64,000 nucleotides of DNA from Streptomyces sp. A0958 (GTDB taxonomy: Bacteria; Actinomycetota; Actinomycetes; Streptomycetales; Streptomycetaceae): the NCBI RefSeq assembly GCF_004795035.1, contig NZ_SSBK01000013.1:1-64000 (forward strand), written 5' to 3'. Of the stretch, positions 50,922 to 59,307 are shown one piece after another. The notes beneath the pieces are model-generated. The model saw only the letters and a program-made list of their open reading frames with translations. It had not been told where the DNA came from and did no database searches. The first letter of the stretch is position 1; every line of letters starts with the position of its first letter. A program made the translations under genes and the position numbers.

Positions 50922-51856
50922 GCAACCACACCGGGCACGGACACCACCACGACGGCGGCCACCAGGGCCTCCACCACCAGCGCGGCGCCGCACACGGACA
51001 CGGGCACGGCGGCACCGAACCCGACTGGGACGTCATGGCCCCGCTCCTGGAGCGGAACGCCGAGATCAGCAGCGGGCAGTACACCGAGGCGGCCCGCTGG
51101 GTCGCCGCGCTGCCCACCGCACCGAAGGTCCGCCGGGTCCTGGACATCGGCAGCGGACCCGGTGTGATCTCCTGCCTGCTCGCGGAGGTCTTCCCCGAGG
51201 CGGAGGTCGTCGCCGTCGACGGCACCCCCGCCCTGCTGGAGCGCACGAGTGCCCGCGCGCAGCGGCTCGGGCTCGCCGACCGCGTCACCACCCTGCACGC
51301 CACCCTCCCCGCCGGCCTGCCGGACCTGGGCGAGGCGGACCTGATCTGGGCCGGCAACGCGCTGCACCACATGGGCGACCAGCGCGCCGTACTCGCCGGA
51401 TTCGCCGCACTGCTGCGCCCGGGCGGCACCGTCGCCCTCGTCGAGGGCGGGCTCCAGCCCCGACAGCTTCCGCGCGACCTCGGCTTCGGCAAGCCCGGGC
51501 TCGAAGCCCGGATGGAGGCGGTGGAGGCGGAACTCTTCGAGGAGATGCGCGCCGAACTGTCCGACGCCAGGCGGGAGGTGGAGGACTGGGCCGCCCTGTT
51601 CAGCGCCGCTGGCCTCATTCCGCAGGGCGCCCGCAGCTTCCTGCTCGATCTGCCCGCACCGCTCGGCGACGCGGCGCGCGAACAGGTCATCGCCGACTTC
51701 ACCCGCCGCCGCGACGGACTGGTCGACCACCTCGCCGCCGAGGACATCGCCGTGCTCGACCGGCTCCTCGACCCCGAGGACCCGGCGGGACTGCACCGGC
51801 GCCCCGACACCTTCCTGCTCCTGGCCCGCACCCTCCACCTGGGCCGGCGCGCCTGA
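50918..51856 (+). CDS. SAM-dependent methyltransferase with histidine-rich N-terminus
   Basis: A 312-residue protein overlapping the AraC stop by four bases (ATGA), so translationally coupled. The first 31 residues hold about a dozen histidines in runs such as HGHHHDGGHQGLHHQ, resembling metal-storage or metal-sensing tails. The methyltransferase domain has RVLDIGSGPGVISCLLAEVF (about 68-87), VVAVDGTPALLERT and LRPGGTVALVEGG. C-terminal helices complete a substrate lid. Function is unknown; metal binding is inference from composition. A terminator follows. Confidence 0.82.
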   Translation: MSNHTGHGHHHDGGHQGLHHQRGAAHGHGHGGTEPDWDVMAPLLERNAEISSGQYTEAARWVAALPTAPKVRRVLDIGSGPGVISCLLAEVFPEAEVVAVDGTPALLERTSARAQRLGLADRVTTLHATLPAGLPDLGEADLIWAGNALHHMGDQRAVLAGFAALLRPGGTVALVEGGLQPRQLPRDLGFGKPGLEARMEAVEAELFEEMRAELSDARREVEDWAALFSAAGLIPQGARSFLLDLPAPLGDAAREQVIADFTRRRDGLVDHLAAEDIAVLDRLLDPEDPAGLHRRPDTFLLLARTLHLGRRA

Positions 51857-51875
51857 GCCCGGCCCCGTACACAGC

Positions 51876-51914
51876 GAAGCCGCCGCCCCGGCTCATGGCC
51901 CGGGCGGCGGCTTC
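51876..51914. terminator. Bidirectional hairpin terminator
   Basis: A perfect 13-bp stem (51876-51888 with 51902-51914) between the convergent methyltransferase (ends 51856) and aldo/keto reductase (ends 51944). Confidence 0.7.
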
Positions 51915-51943
51915 GTCATGCTTCAGCGGTCGTACGCGAGGGC

Positions 51944-52780
51944 TCAGGCGCCCGCGTTGAACTCGCCCGGGTTCGGGCCGAGCCGCTTGCCCTCGTCCAG
52001 CGCCGCGAACGCGGCCAGGTCGTCGGCGTCCAGCTCGAAGTCGAACACGTCGATGTTCTCCGCGATCCGCGACGGCGTCACGGACTTCGGGATCACCACG
52101 TTGCCCGTCTGCAGATGCCAGCGGAGCACCGCCTGCGCGGGCGTACGGCCGTGCTTCCGGGCGACCGCGAGGACCGTCGGCACCTCCAGCAGGCCCTTGC
52201 CCGAGCCCAGCGGCGACCACGCCTCGGTGGCGATGTCGTGCTTGGCGTGCAGTGCGCGCGACTCGGCCTGCTGGAGCTGCGGGTGCAGCTCGATCTGGTT
52301 GAGCACCGGCACCACGGACGTCTCACCGAGCAGCCGCTCCAGGTGCTCCGGCAGGAAGTTCGAGACGCCGATGGCCTTCGCGCGGCCGTCCGCGTAGATC
52401 TTCTCGAACGCCCGGTAGGTGTCGACATAGGCGTCCTTGGCCGGCACCGGCCAGTGGATCAGGTACAGGTCGACGTAGTCGAGGCCCAGCTTGTCGAGCG
52501 AGTCGTCGAAGGCGCGCAGCGTCGAGTCGTATCCCTGCTCGGTGTTCCACAGCTTCGTGGTCACGAAGAGCTCGTCGCGGGCGACGCCGGAGGCGGCGAT
52601 GGCCTTTCCGGTGCCCGTCTCGTTCTGGTAGATCGCGGCGGTGTCGATGCTGCGGTACCCGGACTCGATGGCGGTGGCGACCGCCTTCGTGGCCTCGTCG
52701 TCCGGCACCTGCCAGACGCCGAACCCGAGCTGGGGCATCTCGACGCCGTTGTTGAGAGTGAGGGAGGGGACCTGGCTCAC
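51944..52780 (-). CDS. Aldo/keto reductase (diketogluconate-reductase type)
   Basis: A 278-residue NADPH-dependent AKR5-like enzyme. Catalytic tetrad: Asp and Tyr in YRSIDTAAIYQNETGTGKA, Lys in LFVTTKLWN and His in DLYLIHWPVP. The NADP site includes VIPKSVTPSRIAENIDVFDF. GTG 52780 gives the usual SQVPSLTLNNGVEMPQLGFG start. Relatives reduce 2,5-diketogluconate, methylglyoxal or aromatic aldehydes; no specific substrate can be read. Confidence 0.9.
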   Translation of the reverse strand: MSQVPSLTLNNGVEMPQLGFGVWQVPDDEATKAVATAIESGYRSIDTAAIYQNETGTGKAIAASGVARDELFVTTKLWNTEQGYDSTLRAFDDSLDKLGLDYVDLYLIHWPVPAKDAYVDTYRAFEKIYADGRAKAIGVSNFLPEHLERLLGETSVVPVLNQIELHPQLQQAESRALHAKHDIATEAWSPLGSGKGLLEVPTVLAVARKHGRTPAQAVLRWHLQTGNVVIPKSVTPSRIAENIDVFDFELDADDLAAFAALDEGKRLGPNPGEFNAGA

Positions 52781-52874
52781 GAGCAGTCGATCCTAACGTT
52801 GTGTGGGTGGGACTCCCCACGTCAACGATCAAGAGGACCAGCACATTCCCGGCGGACGGCACCGTTTCCGCACC

Positions 52875-54698
52875 TCAGCGGTACAGCGCGTCCACCTCGG
52901 TCTCGTACGCCGCCTCGATCGCCTTGCGCTTCAGCTTCAGCGACGGGGTGAGCAGCCCGTGCTCCTCGCTGAACTGGTGCGCCAGGATGCGGAACGTACG
53001 GATGGACTCGGCCTGCGAGACCGCCGTGTTCGCCGCCACCACCGCCCGCCGCACCTCCATCTCCAGATCCGGGTCGCGCACCAGCTCGGCCGGGGTCAGC
53101 GACTGCCGCCCCTGCATCGTGAGCCAGTGCTCCACGGCCTCCCGGTCGATGGTGACCAGCGCCGCGATGTACGGCCGGTCGTTGCCGACGACGATGCACT
53201 GCGCCACCAGCGGATGCGCCCGCACCCGCTCCTCCAGGGCGGCCGGCGACACGCTCTTGCCGCCGGACGTCACCAGAATCTCCTTCTTCCGCCCGGTGAT
53301 CGTCAGGTAGCCGTCCTCGTCCAGCGCGCCCAGGTCGCCGGTGGCCAGCCAGCCGTCGTTGAGCACCCCGTCGGTGGCCTTCGGGTCACCGAGGTACCCG
53401 CCGAACACATGGGCCCCGTACACCCACACCTCGCCGTCGTCCGCGATGTGCACGCTCGTGCCCGGGATCGGCTGCCCGACCGTGCCGTACCGGGTGCGCT
53501 CCGGGGGGTTGGCGGTGGCCGCCGCGGTCGACTCGGTCAGCCCGTATCCCTCGTACACCGTCACCCCGGCGCCCGCGAAGAAGAGGCCGAGCCGCCGCTC
53601 CATGCCGGAACCGCCCGACATGGCGTGCCGTATCCGGCCGCCCATCGCGTCGCGGACCTTCTTGTACACGACCTTGTCGAAGAACTGGTGCTGCATCCGC
53701 AGCCCGGTGGAGGGACCGGGGCCGGTGCCGAACGCCCGCGCCTCCATCGCCTCCGCGTACTTCACCGCGATGTCGACGGCCTTGTCGAACGGCCCCGCCC
53801 GGCCCTCCGCCTCGGCCTTGCGCCGGGCCCCGTTGAAGACCTTCTCGAAGATGTACGGGACGGCCAGGACGAACGTGGGGCGGAACGAGACCAGGTCCGG
53901 CATCAGGGCCTTCGCCGACAGCTCCGGCTGGTGCCCGAGCTTCACCCGGCCGCGGATCGCGGTGACCTCCACCATCCGTCCGAAGACGTGCGCCAGCGGC
54001 AGGAAGAGGAGCGTCGCCGCCTCGTCGCCCGGTCTGGAGTGGAAGACCGACTCCCAGCGCGAGGCCATGGTGTCCGTCTCGAACATGAAGTTGGCGTGCG
54101 TAAGCACACAGCCCTTGGGGCGGCCCGTCGTGCCCGAGGTGTAGATGACGGTCGCCACCGATTCGGGGGTCACCGCACGCCGGTGCCGGTGCACCACCTC
54201 GTCATCGACCTGCGCACCCGACTCGACCAGCTGCTCCACCGCACCGGCGTCCAGCTGCCACAGCCGCTTCAGCTGCGGCAGCCGGTCGATGACCGACGCC
54301 ACCGTCATCGCGTGGTCCTCGTGCTCCACCATCACCGCCGACACCTCGGCGTCGTGCAGCATCCACAGGACCTGCTCGGCGGAGGACGTCGGATAGACCG
54401 GGACGGACTGTGCGCCGACCGCCCACAGGGCGAAGTCGAAGAGGGTCCACTCGTAGCGCGTACGCGACATCAGGGCGACCCGGTCGCCGAACCGCACACC
54501 GTGGGCGATCAGCCCCTTGGCCAGAGCCAGCACCTGGTCGCGGAACGCCGCCGACGTGACGTCCTGCCAGCGTCCGTCCGCATCTTTTCGGCCGAGCGCG
54601 ACCCGGTACGGGTCCTCGTCGGCATGGTCGAACACGACATCGGCGAGGCCGCCCACGTGGGGAGCGGCGGCCATGGGTGGGACAGTGAATTCGCGCAA
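52875..54698 (-). CDS. Long-chain acyl-CoA synthetase (FadD15-like AMP-forming ligase)
   Basis: A 607-residue adenylate-forming enzyme activating fatty acids to acyl-CoA. I start at TTG 54698, seven bases after AGGAG, which yields the family-typical LREFTVPPMAAAPHVGGLAD. ATP-binding A3 motif TVIYTSGTTGRPKGCVLTH (about 175-195), A5 EGYGLTESTAAAT, A8 ATGDLGALDEDGYLTITGRK and A10 Lys near LTPSLKLKRKAIE. A homologue in S. coelicolor (SCO6196 as I recall) is the chromosomal attachment gene for phage R4; here the gene is intact. Stands alone on the minus strand. Confidence 0.9.
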   Translation of the reverse strand: MREFTVPPMAAAPHVGGLADVVFDHADEDPYRVALGRKDADGRWQDVTSAAFRDQVLALAKGLIAHGVRFGDRVALMSRTRYEWTLFDFALWAVGAQSVPVYPTSSAEQVLWMLHDAEVSAVMVEHEDHAMTVASVIDRLPQLKRLWQLDAGAVEQLVESGAQVDDEVVHRHRRAVTPESVATVIYTSGTTGRPKGCVLTHANFMFETDTMASRWESVFHSRPGDEAATLLFLPLAHVFGRMVEVTAIRGRVKLGHQPELSAKALMPDLVSFRPTFVLAVPYIFEKVFNGARRKAEAEGRAGPFDKAVDIAVKYAEAMEARAFGTGPGPSTGLRMQHQFFDKVVYKKVRDAMGGRIRHAMSGGSGMERRLGLFFAGAGVTVYEGYGLTESTAAATANPPERTRYGTVGQPIPGTSVHIADDGEVWVYGAHVFGGYLGDPKATDGVLNDGWLATGDLGALDEDGYLTITGRKKEILVTSGGKSVSPAALEERVRAHPLVAQCIVVGNDRPYIAALVTIDREAVEHWLTMQGRQSLTPAELVRDPDLEMEVRRAVVAANTAVSQAESIRTFRILAHQFSEEHGLLTPSLKLKRKAIEAAYETEVDALYR

Positions 54699-55049
54699 TG
54701 ACCTGCTCCTTGTGGCGCTTCGCACGGCGCCGTGACGCTACCCCACCGGGCGCCCCGGCGGGAGGGCCCGGAACTGTCCGTTCAACGTGCCATCTGCACT
54801 GGTCAGGGACCGAAATCCGGCCAGATGGGCAAGGCTCGGGCGCGCTTGGGACCACGGAGTAAGCGGCTCGCGCGGGAATCTCCACCGAATCTGTACGCCG
54901 CGATCACTGCCGTTGTGGGCGGGTACGGGCGAATCGTCCCCGGACGACCGGTCCGGTGCGGTCGGTCCGTGCGACCGGTCCGTGCGATCGGTCCGGTGCG
55001 ACCGGTCCGCCCGGCGCGTCCCGTGGATTCTCCCCCTTCCCGCACCCCG
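54699..55049. other. Intergenic region with short repeats
   Basis: About 350 bases between two minus-strand genes. It holds the acyl-CoA ligase leader (AGGAG seven bases before its TTG), an AT-richer centre and the repeat block at 54947-55014. No gene is apparent. Confidence 0.6.
54947..55014. repeat. Imperfect 13-14-bp tandem repeats
   Basis: Four to five units of the form ACCGGTCCGGTGCG / ACCGGTCCGTGCG begin at 54947, 54961, 54974, 54987 and 55001. Each carries CGGTCCG or ACCGGT, so the array can form several alternative hairpins. It lies just beyond the 3' end of the minus-strand LysR gene, where it may also stop transcription. Confidence 0.75.
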
Positions 55050-55952
55050 TCATGCCTGCTCCCGCCCCCGGACCGCGCCGGCCCCGCCCGGCGGCCGGAT
55101 CAGCCGGTCACCGCCCGCCAGGATCGCCGCCGCCAGCGCGTCCGCCGCCTGCTGCGCACCGCCCCGCCGCCGGCCGTGCAGCAGGACGAAGTCCACGCCA
55201 CCCAGCTCCGGCAGCCCCGCCCTGGCCGAAACCGGCACCAGCCCGGGCGGCACCAGACCGCGGGTGTGCACCATCACGCCGAGCCCCGCCTGCGCGGCGG
55301 CGATCAGACCGCTCAGGCTGCCGCTCGTGCACGCCATCCGCCAGGAACGGCCCTGCTCCTCCAGGACCTCCAGGGCCCGCGCCCGGGTGATGCCCGGCGG
55401 CGGGAAGACGACCAGCGGCACCGGGCGGTCCGGGTCGATCCGCAGCCCCGGCGCGCCGATCCAGACCAGGACGTCCTGCCGGACCAGCTCCCCGTGCGTG
55501 TCCCCGGCCCGCCGCTTGGCCAGCACCAGATCGAGGCGGCCCGCCTCCAGCTGCTGGTGCAGGGTTCCCGACAGCTCGACGGTCAGCTCCAGCTCGACGT
55601 CCGGGTGGTCGCGGCGGAACGTCTGAAGGATCTCCGGCAGCCGGGTCTGCACGAAGTCCTCCGAGGCGCCGAACCGCAGCCGCCCGCGCAGCCGGGTGCC
55701 GGTGAAGAACGCCGACGCCCGCTCGTGCGCGTCCAGGATCGTCCGCGCGAAGCCGAGCATCGCCTCGCCGTCAGACGTGAGATCGACGCGGTGTGTGTCC
55801 CGGGCGAACAGCTGCCGCCCGGTCGCGTCCTCCAGCCGCCGCACGTGCTGGCTCACCGTGGACTGCCGCACCCCGAGCCGGCGGGCGGCGGTGGTGAAGC
55901 TGAGGGTCTGGGCGACGGCGAGGAAGGTGCGCAGCTGCGCCGGGTCGTACAT
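55050..55952 (-). CDS. LysR-family transcriptional regulator
   Basis: A 300-residue regulator: helix-turn-helix (about 1-60, LRTFLAVAQTLSFTTAARRL, RQSTVSQHVRRLEDATGRQL) and effector domain (about 88-285, with ARTILDAHERASAFF linker). Start ATG 55952 matches the usual MYDPAQLRTFLAV. It is divergent from the symporter gene over 117 bases and, as in many LysR pairs, probably regulates it. A GTGATCAC palindrome lies in the gap, but I cannot show it is the binding site. Confidence 0.88.
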   Translation of the reverse strand: MYDPAQLRTFLAVAQTLSFTTAARRLGVRQSTVSQHVRRLEDATGRQLFARDTHRVDLTSDGEAMLGFARTILDAHERASAFFTGTRLRGRLRFGASEDFVQTRLPEILQTFRRDHPDVELELTVELSGTLHQQLEAGRLDLVLAKRRAGDTHGELVRQDVLVWIGAPGLRIDPDRPVPLVVFPPPGITRARALEVLEEQGRSWRMACTSGSLSGLIAAAQAGLGVMVHTRGLVPPGLVPVSARAGLPELGGVDFVLLHGRRRGGAQQAADALAAAILAGGDRLIRPPGGAGAVRGREQA

Positions 55953-56069
55953 GCCGGCCACGCTATCGCGATCCGTGATCACAGTGAGAGCGGTGTACGG
56001 GATTCCCGATCGGCGTGCGCCGGAGCAGGATGTTCAGGGCCCGACCTGACCGAAAGACACGTGGAGCAC

Positions 56070-57092
56070 ATGAGCCGCCGCATCCCGCAGCCGCCGTCCT
56101 GGCTGCCGATCGACCCGTACGTACTGGCCCTGATCGGCACCGTCGTCCTCGCGGCGCTGCTGCCGGCCTCCGGCCCGGCCGCCGAAATGGCCGGCGGCGC
56201 CTCCACCGGTGCGGTGGCGTTCCTCTTCTTCCTCTACGGGGCCCGCCTGTCCACCGCCGAGGCGCTGGACGGGCTCCGCCACTGGCGGCTCCACCTCACG
56301 GTCCTGACCTGCACCTTCGTCGTCTTTCCGGTGCTGGGCCTGGCGAGCGGGGGACTGGTGCCGTACGTCCTGTCGCCGCAGCTGCAGAGCGGCTTCCTCT
56401 TCCTGTGCCTCGTCCCCTCGACCATCCAGTCGTCGATCGCCTTCACCTCGATCGCCCGCGGCAACGTGCCCGCCGCCATCTGCGCGGGTTCCTTCTCCTC
56501 GATCGCCGGCGTCTTCCTCACCCCGCTGCTCGCCGCCGCGCTGCTCGGGAACAGCGGCGGCGGCCTCTCCGGCGACGCCCTGCTGAGGATCGGCGCCCAG
56601 CTGCTGGCGCCGTTCGTCGCGGGCCGGCTGCTGCGCCGCTGGATCGGCGGTTACATCGCCCGCCACAGGAAGGCCCTCGGCCTGGTCGACCGGGGATCGA
56701 TCCTGCTCGTCGTCTACACGGCCTTCAGCGAGGGCATGGTCGCCGGCATCTGGCACCAGGTCACCCCGGCGAGGCTCGGGGGGCTGCTCGCCGCCGAGGC
56801 GGTCCTGCTCGCGCTCATGCTCGCGGTGACCTGGTACGGGGCGAAGCGGCTCGGCTTCGGCCGCGAGGACCGCATCGCGATCCAGTTCGCCGGCTCCAAG
56901 AAGAGCCTGGCCTCGGGGCTGCCCATGGCCAGCGTCCTGTTCGGCGCGCAGGCGAGCCTCGCCGTGCTGCCGCTGATGCTCTTCCACCAGATGCAGCTCA
57001 TGGTCTGCGCGGTGATCGCCAAGCGGCGTGCCCGCGACCCGGACGACGCGTGCGTGGAGGGCCCGGTGCGGGACGCCGTGGCGGTGGGCTAA
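56070..57092 (+). CDS. Bile acid:sodium symporter family (SBF-like) membrane transporter
   Basis: A 340-residue membrane protein with nine or ten hydrophobic helices starting at IDPYVLALIGTVVLAALLPA. The SBF-like fold is seen in [39 protein letters not shown] and the second crossover region IAIQFAGSKKSLASGLPMAS. It belongs to the SBF-like group whose members move organic anions with sodium; the bile-acid name is only familial. Its stop codon (57090-57092) overlaps that of the convergent FdhD gene. Confidence 0.85.
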   Translation: MSRRIPQPPSWLPIDPYVLALIGTVVLAALLPASGPAAEMAGGASTGAVAFLFFLYGARLSTAEALDGLRHWRLHLTVLTCTFVVFPVLGLASGGLVPYVLSPQLQSGFLFLCLVPSTIQSSIAFTSIARGNVPAAICAGSFSSIAGVFLTPLLAAALLGNSGGGLSGDALLRIGAQLLAPFVAGRLLRRWIGGYIARHRKALGLVDRGSILLVVYTAFSEGMVAGIWHQVTPARLGGLLAAEAVLLALMLAVTWYGAKRLGFGREDRIAIQFAGSKKSLASGLPMASVLFGAQASLAVLPLMLFHQMQLMVCAVIAKRRARDPDDACVEGPVRDAVAVG

Positions 57093-57925
57093 CCCGCGTC
57101 CAGCGCGATGCGGTGCTCTCCGGCGTACACGTTCATGGAGGGGCCGCGCAGGAAGCCGACCAGGGTGAGGCCGGTCTCGGCCGCCAGGTCGACGGCGAGG
57201 GACGAGGGCGCCGAGACGGCCGCCAGCATCGGAATGCCCGCCATCACCGCCTTCTGCGCCAGTTCGAACGAGGCCCGTCCCGAGACCAGCAGGATCGACC
57301 GGGACAGCGGCAGCCGGCCGTCGGTCAGGGCGCGCCCGACCAGCTTGTCGACGGCGTTGTGCCGTCCGACGTCCTCCCGTATGTCGGTCGGCTCGCCCGT
57401 CTCGGAGAACAGCGCCGCCGCGTGCAGGCCGCCGGTCCGGTCGAAGACCCGCTGGGAGGCCCGCAGCCGGTCGGGGAGCTGGGCCAGCAGCGCGGGTGCG
57501 ACCCGGAGCGGAGGCGTGTCGGCGACCGGGTGGCGGGTCGTGGTGCGGACCGCGTCCAGGCTCGCCTTGCCGCACAGCCCGCAGGAGGAGGTGGTGTACA
57601 CGTTGCGCTCCAGCGTGATGTCGGGCACCTCGACGCCGGGCGCGAGTTTCACGTCCACCACGTTGTACGTGTTCACGCCGTCGGCCGCCGCGCCCGCGCA
57701 GTACACGATCGACTGGACGTCGGAGCTGTCACCGATCACCCCCTCGCTCACCAGGAAGCCGGCCGCGAGCGCGAAGTCGTCGCCCGGGGTGCGCATCGTG
57801 ATGGCGAGCGGCCTGCCGTTCAGCCGTATCTCCATCGGCTCCTCGGCGACGAGGGTGTCGGGGCGGCTGGAGACGGCCCCGTCCCGGATGCGGATGGTGC
57901 GGCGGCGCTCGGTGACCCGTCCCAT
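57089..57925 (-). CDS. fdhD: FdhD, sulfurtransferase for formate dehydrogenase activation
   Basis: A 278-residue protein that passes sulfur from a cysteine desulfurase to the molybdenum cofactor of formate dehydrogenases. The CxxC sulfur-transfer motif is in TTSSCGLCGKASLDAV, and GRHNAVDKLVGRAL and LVSGRASFELAQKAVMAGI are typical. The start at ATG 57925 gives MGRVTERRRTIRIRDG. No formate dehydrogenase gene is present in the window, so the client is elsewhere. Tail-to-tail overlap of four bases with the symporter. Confidence 0.92.
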   Translation of the reverse strand: MGRVTERRRTIRIRDGAVSSRPDTLVAEEPMEIRLNGRPLAITMRTPGDDFALAAGFLVSEGVIGDSSDVQSIVYCAGAAADGVNTYNVVDVKLAPGVEVPDITLERNVYTTSSCGLCGKASLDAVRTTTRHPVADTPPLRVAPALLAQLPDRLRASQRVFDRTGGLHAAALFSETGEPTDIREDVGRHNAVDKLVGRALTDGRLPLSRSILLVSGRASFELAQKAVMAGIPMLAAVSAPSSLAVDLAAETGLTLVGFLRGPSMNVYAGEHRIALDAG

Positions 57926-58207
57926 GACCGTTGGACCCGATTCCTGTACGTGTGGGGGCCGGCGCGGCCCTGGGCGAAGGATGCCGGGACGCCACCGGTC
58001 CGGCCTGCGGCGGAGGGCCCCGACGGTCACATTGTCCTGCACATCGGAAGTGACGTCGCAACCGGCCGGCGTAATCAAAGGTCGCGGGCCGCTGTTGCCA
58101 AGCCTCCAAGCCGAGGCCGGTATTCCTGTGGGATCACCTGTCCCCGTACCGGGCGGTAGCGACCAAGACTGGTTGGTTCCTGCCAGATGTAGCGAGGGGA
58201 CCTGTAC

Positions 58208-59158
58208 ATGACCGGCTCACGTGTCGCGGCGCTCGGCCACTACCAGCCCGCCAAGGTGCTCACCAACGAGGACCTGGCGGCCATGGTCGACACCAGTGAC
58301 GAGTGGATCACCAGCCGCGTCGGCATCAAGACCCGTCACATCGGCGGCCCCGACGAGCCGGTCGACGAGCTGGCCGCGCACGCGGCGTCCAAGGCGCTCG
58401 CCGGGGCGGGCCTCCAGCCGGCCGACATCGATCTGGTGCTCGTCGCCACCTCCACCGCCATCGACCGCTCGCCGAGCATGTCGGCCCGGGTCGCCGCCCG
58501 CCTCGGCATGGTGTCACCGGCGGTGATGGACATCAACGTCGTCTGTTCCGGTTTCACCCACGCCCTCGCCACCGCCGACCACGCACTGCGGGCCGGCGCC
58601 GCCACCCGCGCGCTGGTGATCGGCGCCGACAAGATGGGCGACATCGTCGACTGGACGGATCGTTCCAGCTGTGTGCTGATGGGGGACGGTGCCGGCGCGG
58701 CGGTCGTGGTCGCCGACTCCGAGGACGCGGCGGTGCCCGGGATCGGGCCGGTGCTCTGGGGCTCGGTCCCCGGCATGGGGGACGCGGTGCGGATCGAGGG
58801 GACGCCGCCGCGCTTCGCGCAGGAGGGCCAGTCGGTCTACCGCTGGGCCACCACCCAGCTGCCCCCCATCGCCCGCAAGGTGTGCGAAAAGGCGGGCCTC
58901 ACCCCCGAGGACCTCGCCGCGGTGGTCCTGCACCAGGCCAACCTGCGGATCATCGAGCCGGTCGCCCGGAAGATCGGCGCGGTCAACGCCGTCGTGGCGC
59001 GTGATGTGGTGGATTCCGGCAACACGTCCGCCGCCTCGATCCCCATGGCCCTGTCCAAGCTGGTCGAGCGGGGCGAGGTCCCCAGCGGAGCCCCCGCGCT
59101 GCTCTTCGGCTTCGGCGGCAACCTCAGCTACGCGGGACAGGTGATCCGCTGCCCCTGA
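58208..59158 (+). CDS. Beta-ketoacyl-ACP synthase III (FabH-like)
   Basis: A 316-residue KAS III enzyme, a condensing enzyme that starts fatty acid or polyketide chains from acyl-CoA. The triad is intact: Cys113 in INVVCSGFTHAL, His242 in VVLHQANLRI, Asn272 in DSGNTSAAS. GAGGGGAC precedes the ATG at 58208. DEWITSRVGIKTRHI and the glycine-rich end FGFGGNLSYAGQV are usual. It is not accompanied by fabD, acpP or fabF, so it is an extra copy, perhaps with special starter selectivity, rather than the housekeeping FabH. Confidence 0.9.
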   Translation: MTGSRVAALGHYQPAKVLTNEDLAAMVDTSDEWITSRVGIKTRHIGGPDEPVDELAAHAASKALAGAGLQPADIDLVLVATSTAIDRSPSMSARVAARLGMVSPAVMDINVVCSGFTHALATADHALRAGAATRALVIGADKMGDIVDWTDRSSCVLMGDGAGAAVVVADSEDAAVPGIGPVLWGSVPGMGDAVRIEGTPPRFAQEGQSVYRWATTQLPPIARKVCEKAGLTPEDLAAVVLHQANLRIIEPVARKIGAVNAVVARDVVDSGNTSAASIPMALSKLVERGEVPSGAPALLFGFGGNLSYAGQVIRCP

Positions 59159-59307
59159 GGGACGCGCTACCGGGCCCGTGCCGGGCTTTGTCCTCGGAGT
59201 GGAGAAAGTTCGGCGGATTTCCGCGCGACTTCTTCCCGTACCGGACAACCGCTGCTAGGTTCCCCTGCCAAGCCCGACGGACAGGCCGATGAGGCGGGGA
59301 GGGGCGC

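Noticed and set aside
49920..51856. Part of a secondary-metabolite biosynthetic cluster
   Set aside because: A bldA-type TTA codon, methyltransferases and reductases are suggestive, but no synthase, peptide synthetase, terpene cyclase or lanthipeptide enzyme is present in the window.
52875..54698. Disruption of the acyl-CoA ligase gene by an R4-type phage
   Set aside because: The reading frame and all adenylation motifs are intact, so no element is inserted here.
54947..55014. CRISPR-like or attachment-site array
   Set aside because: Units of 13-14 bases touch each other, vary in length and have no unique spacers.
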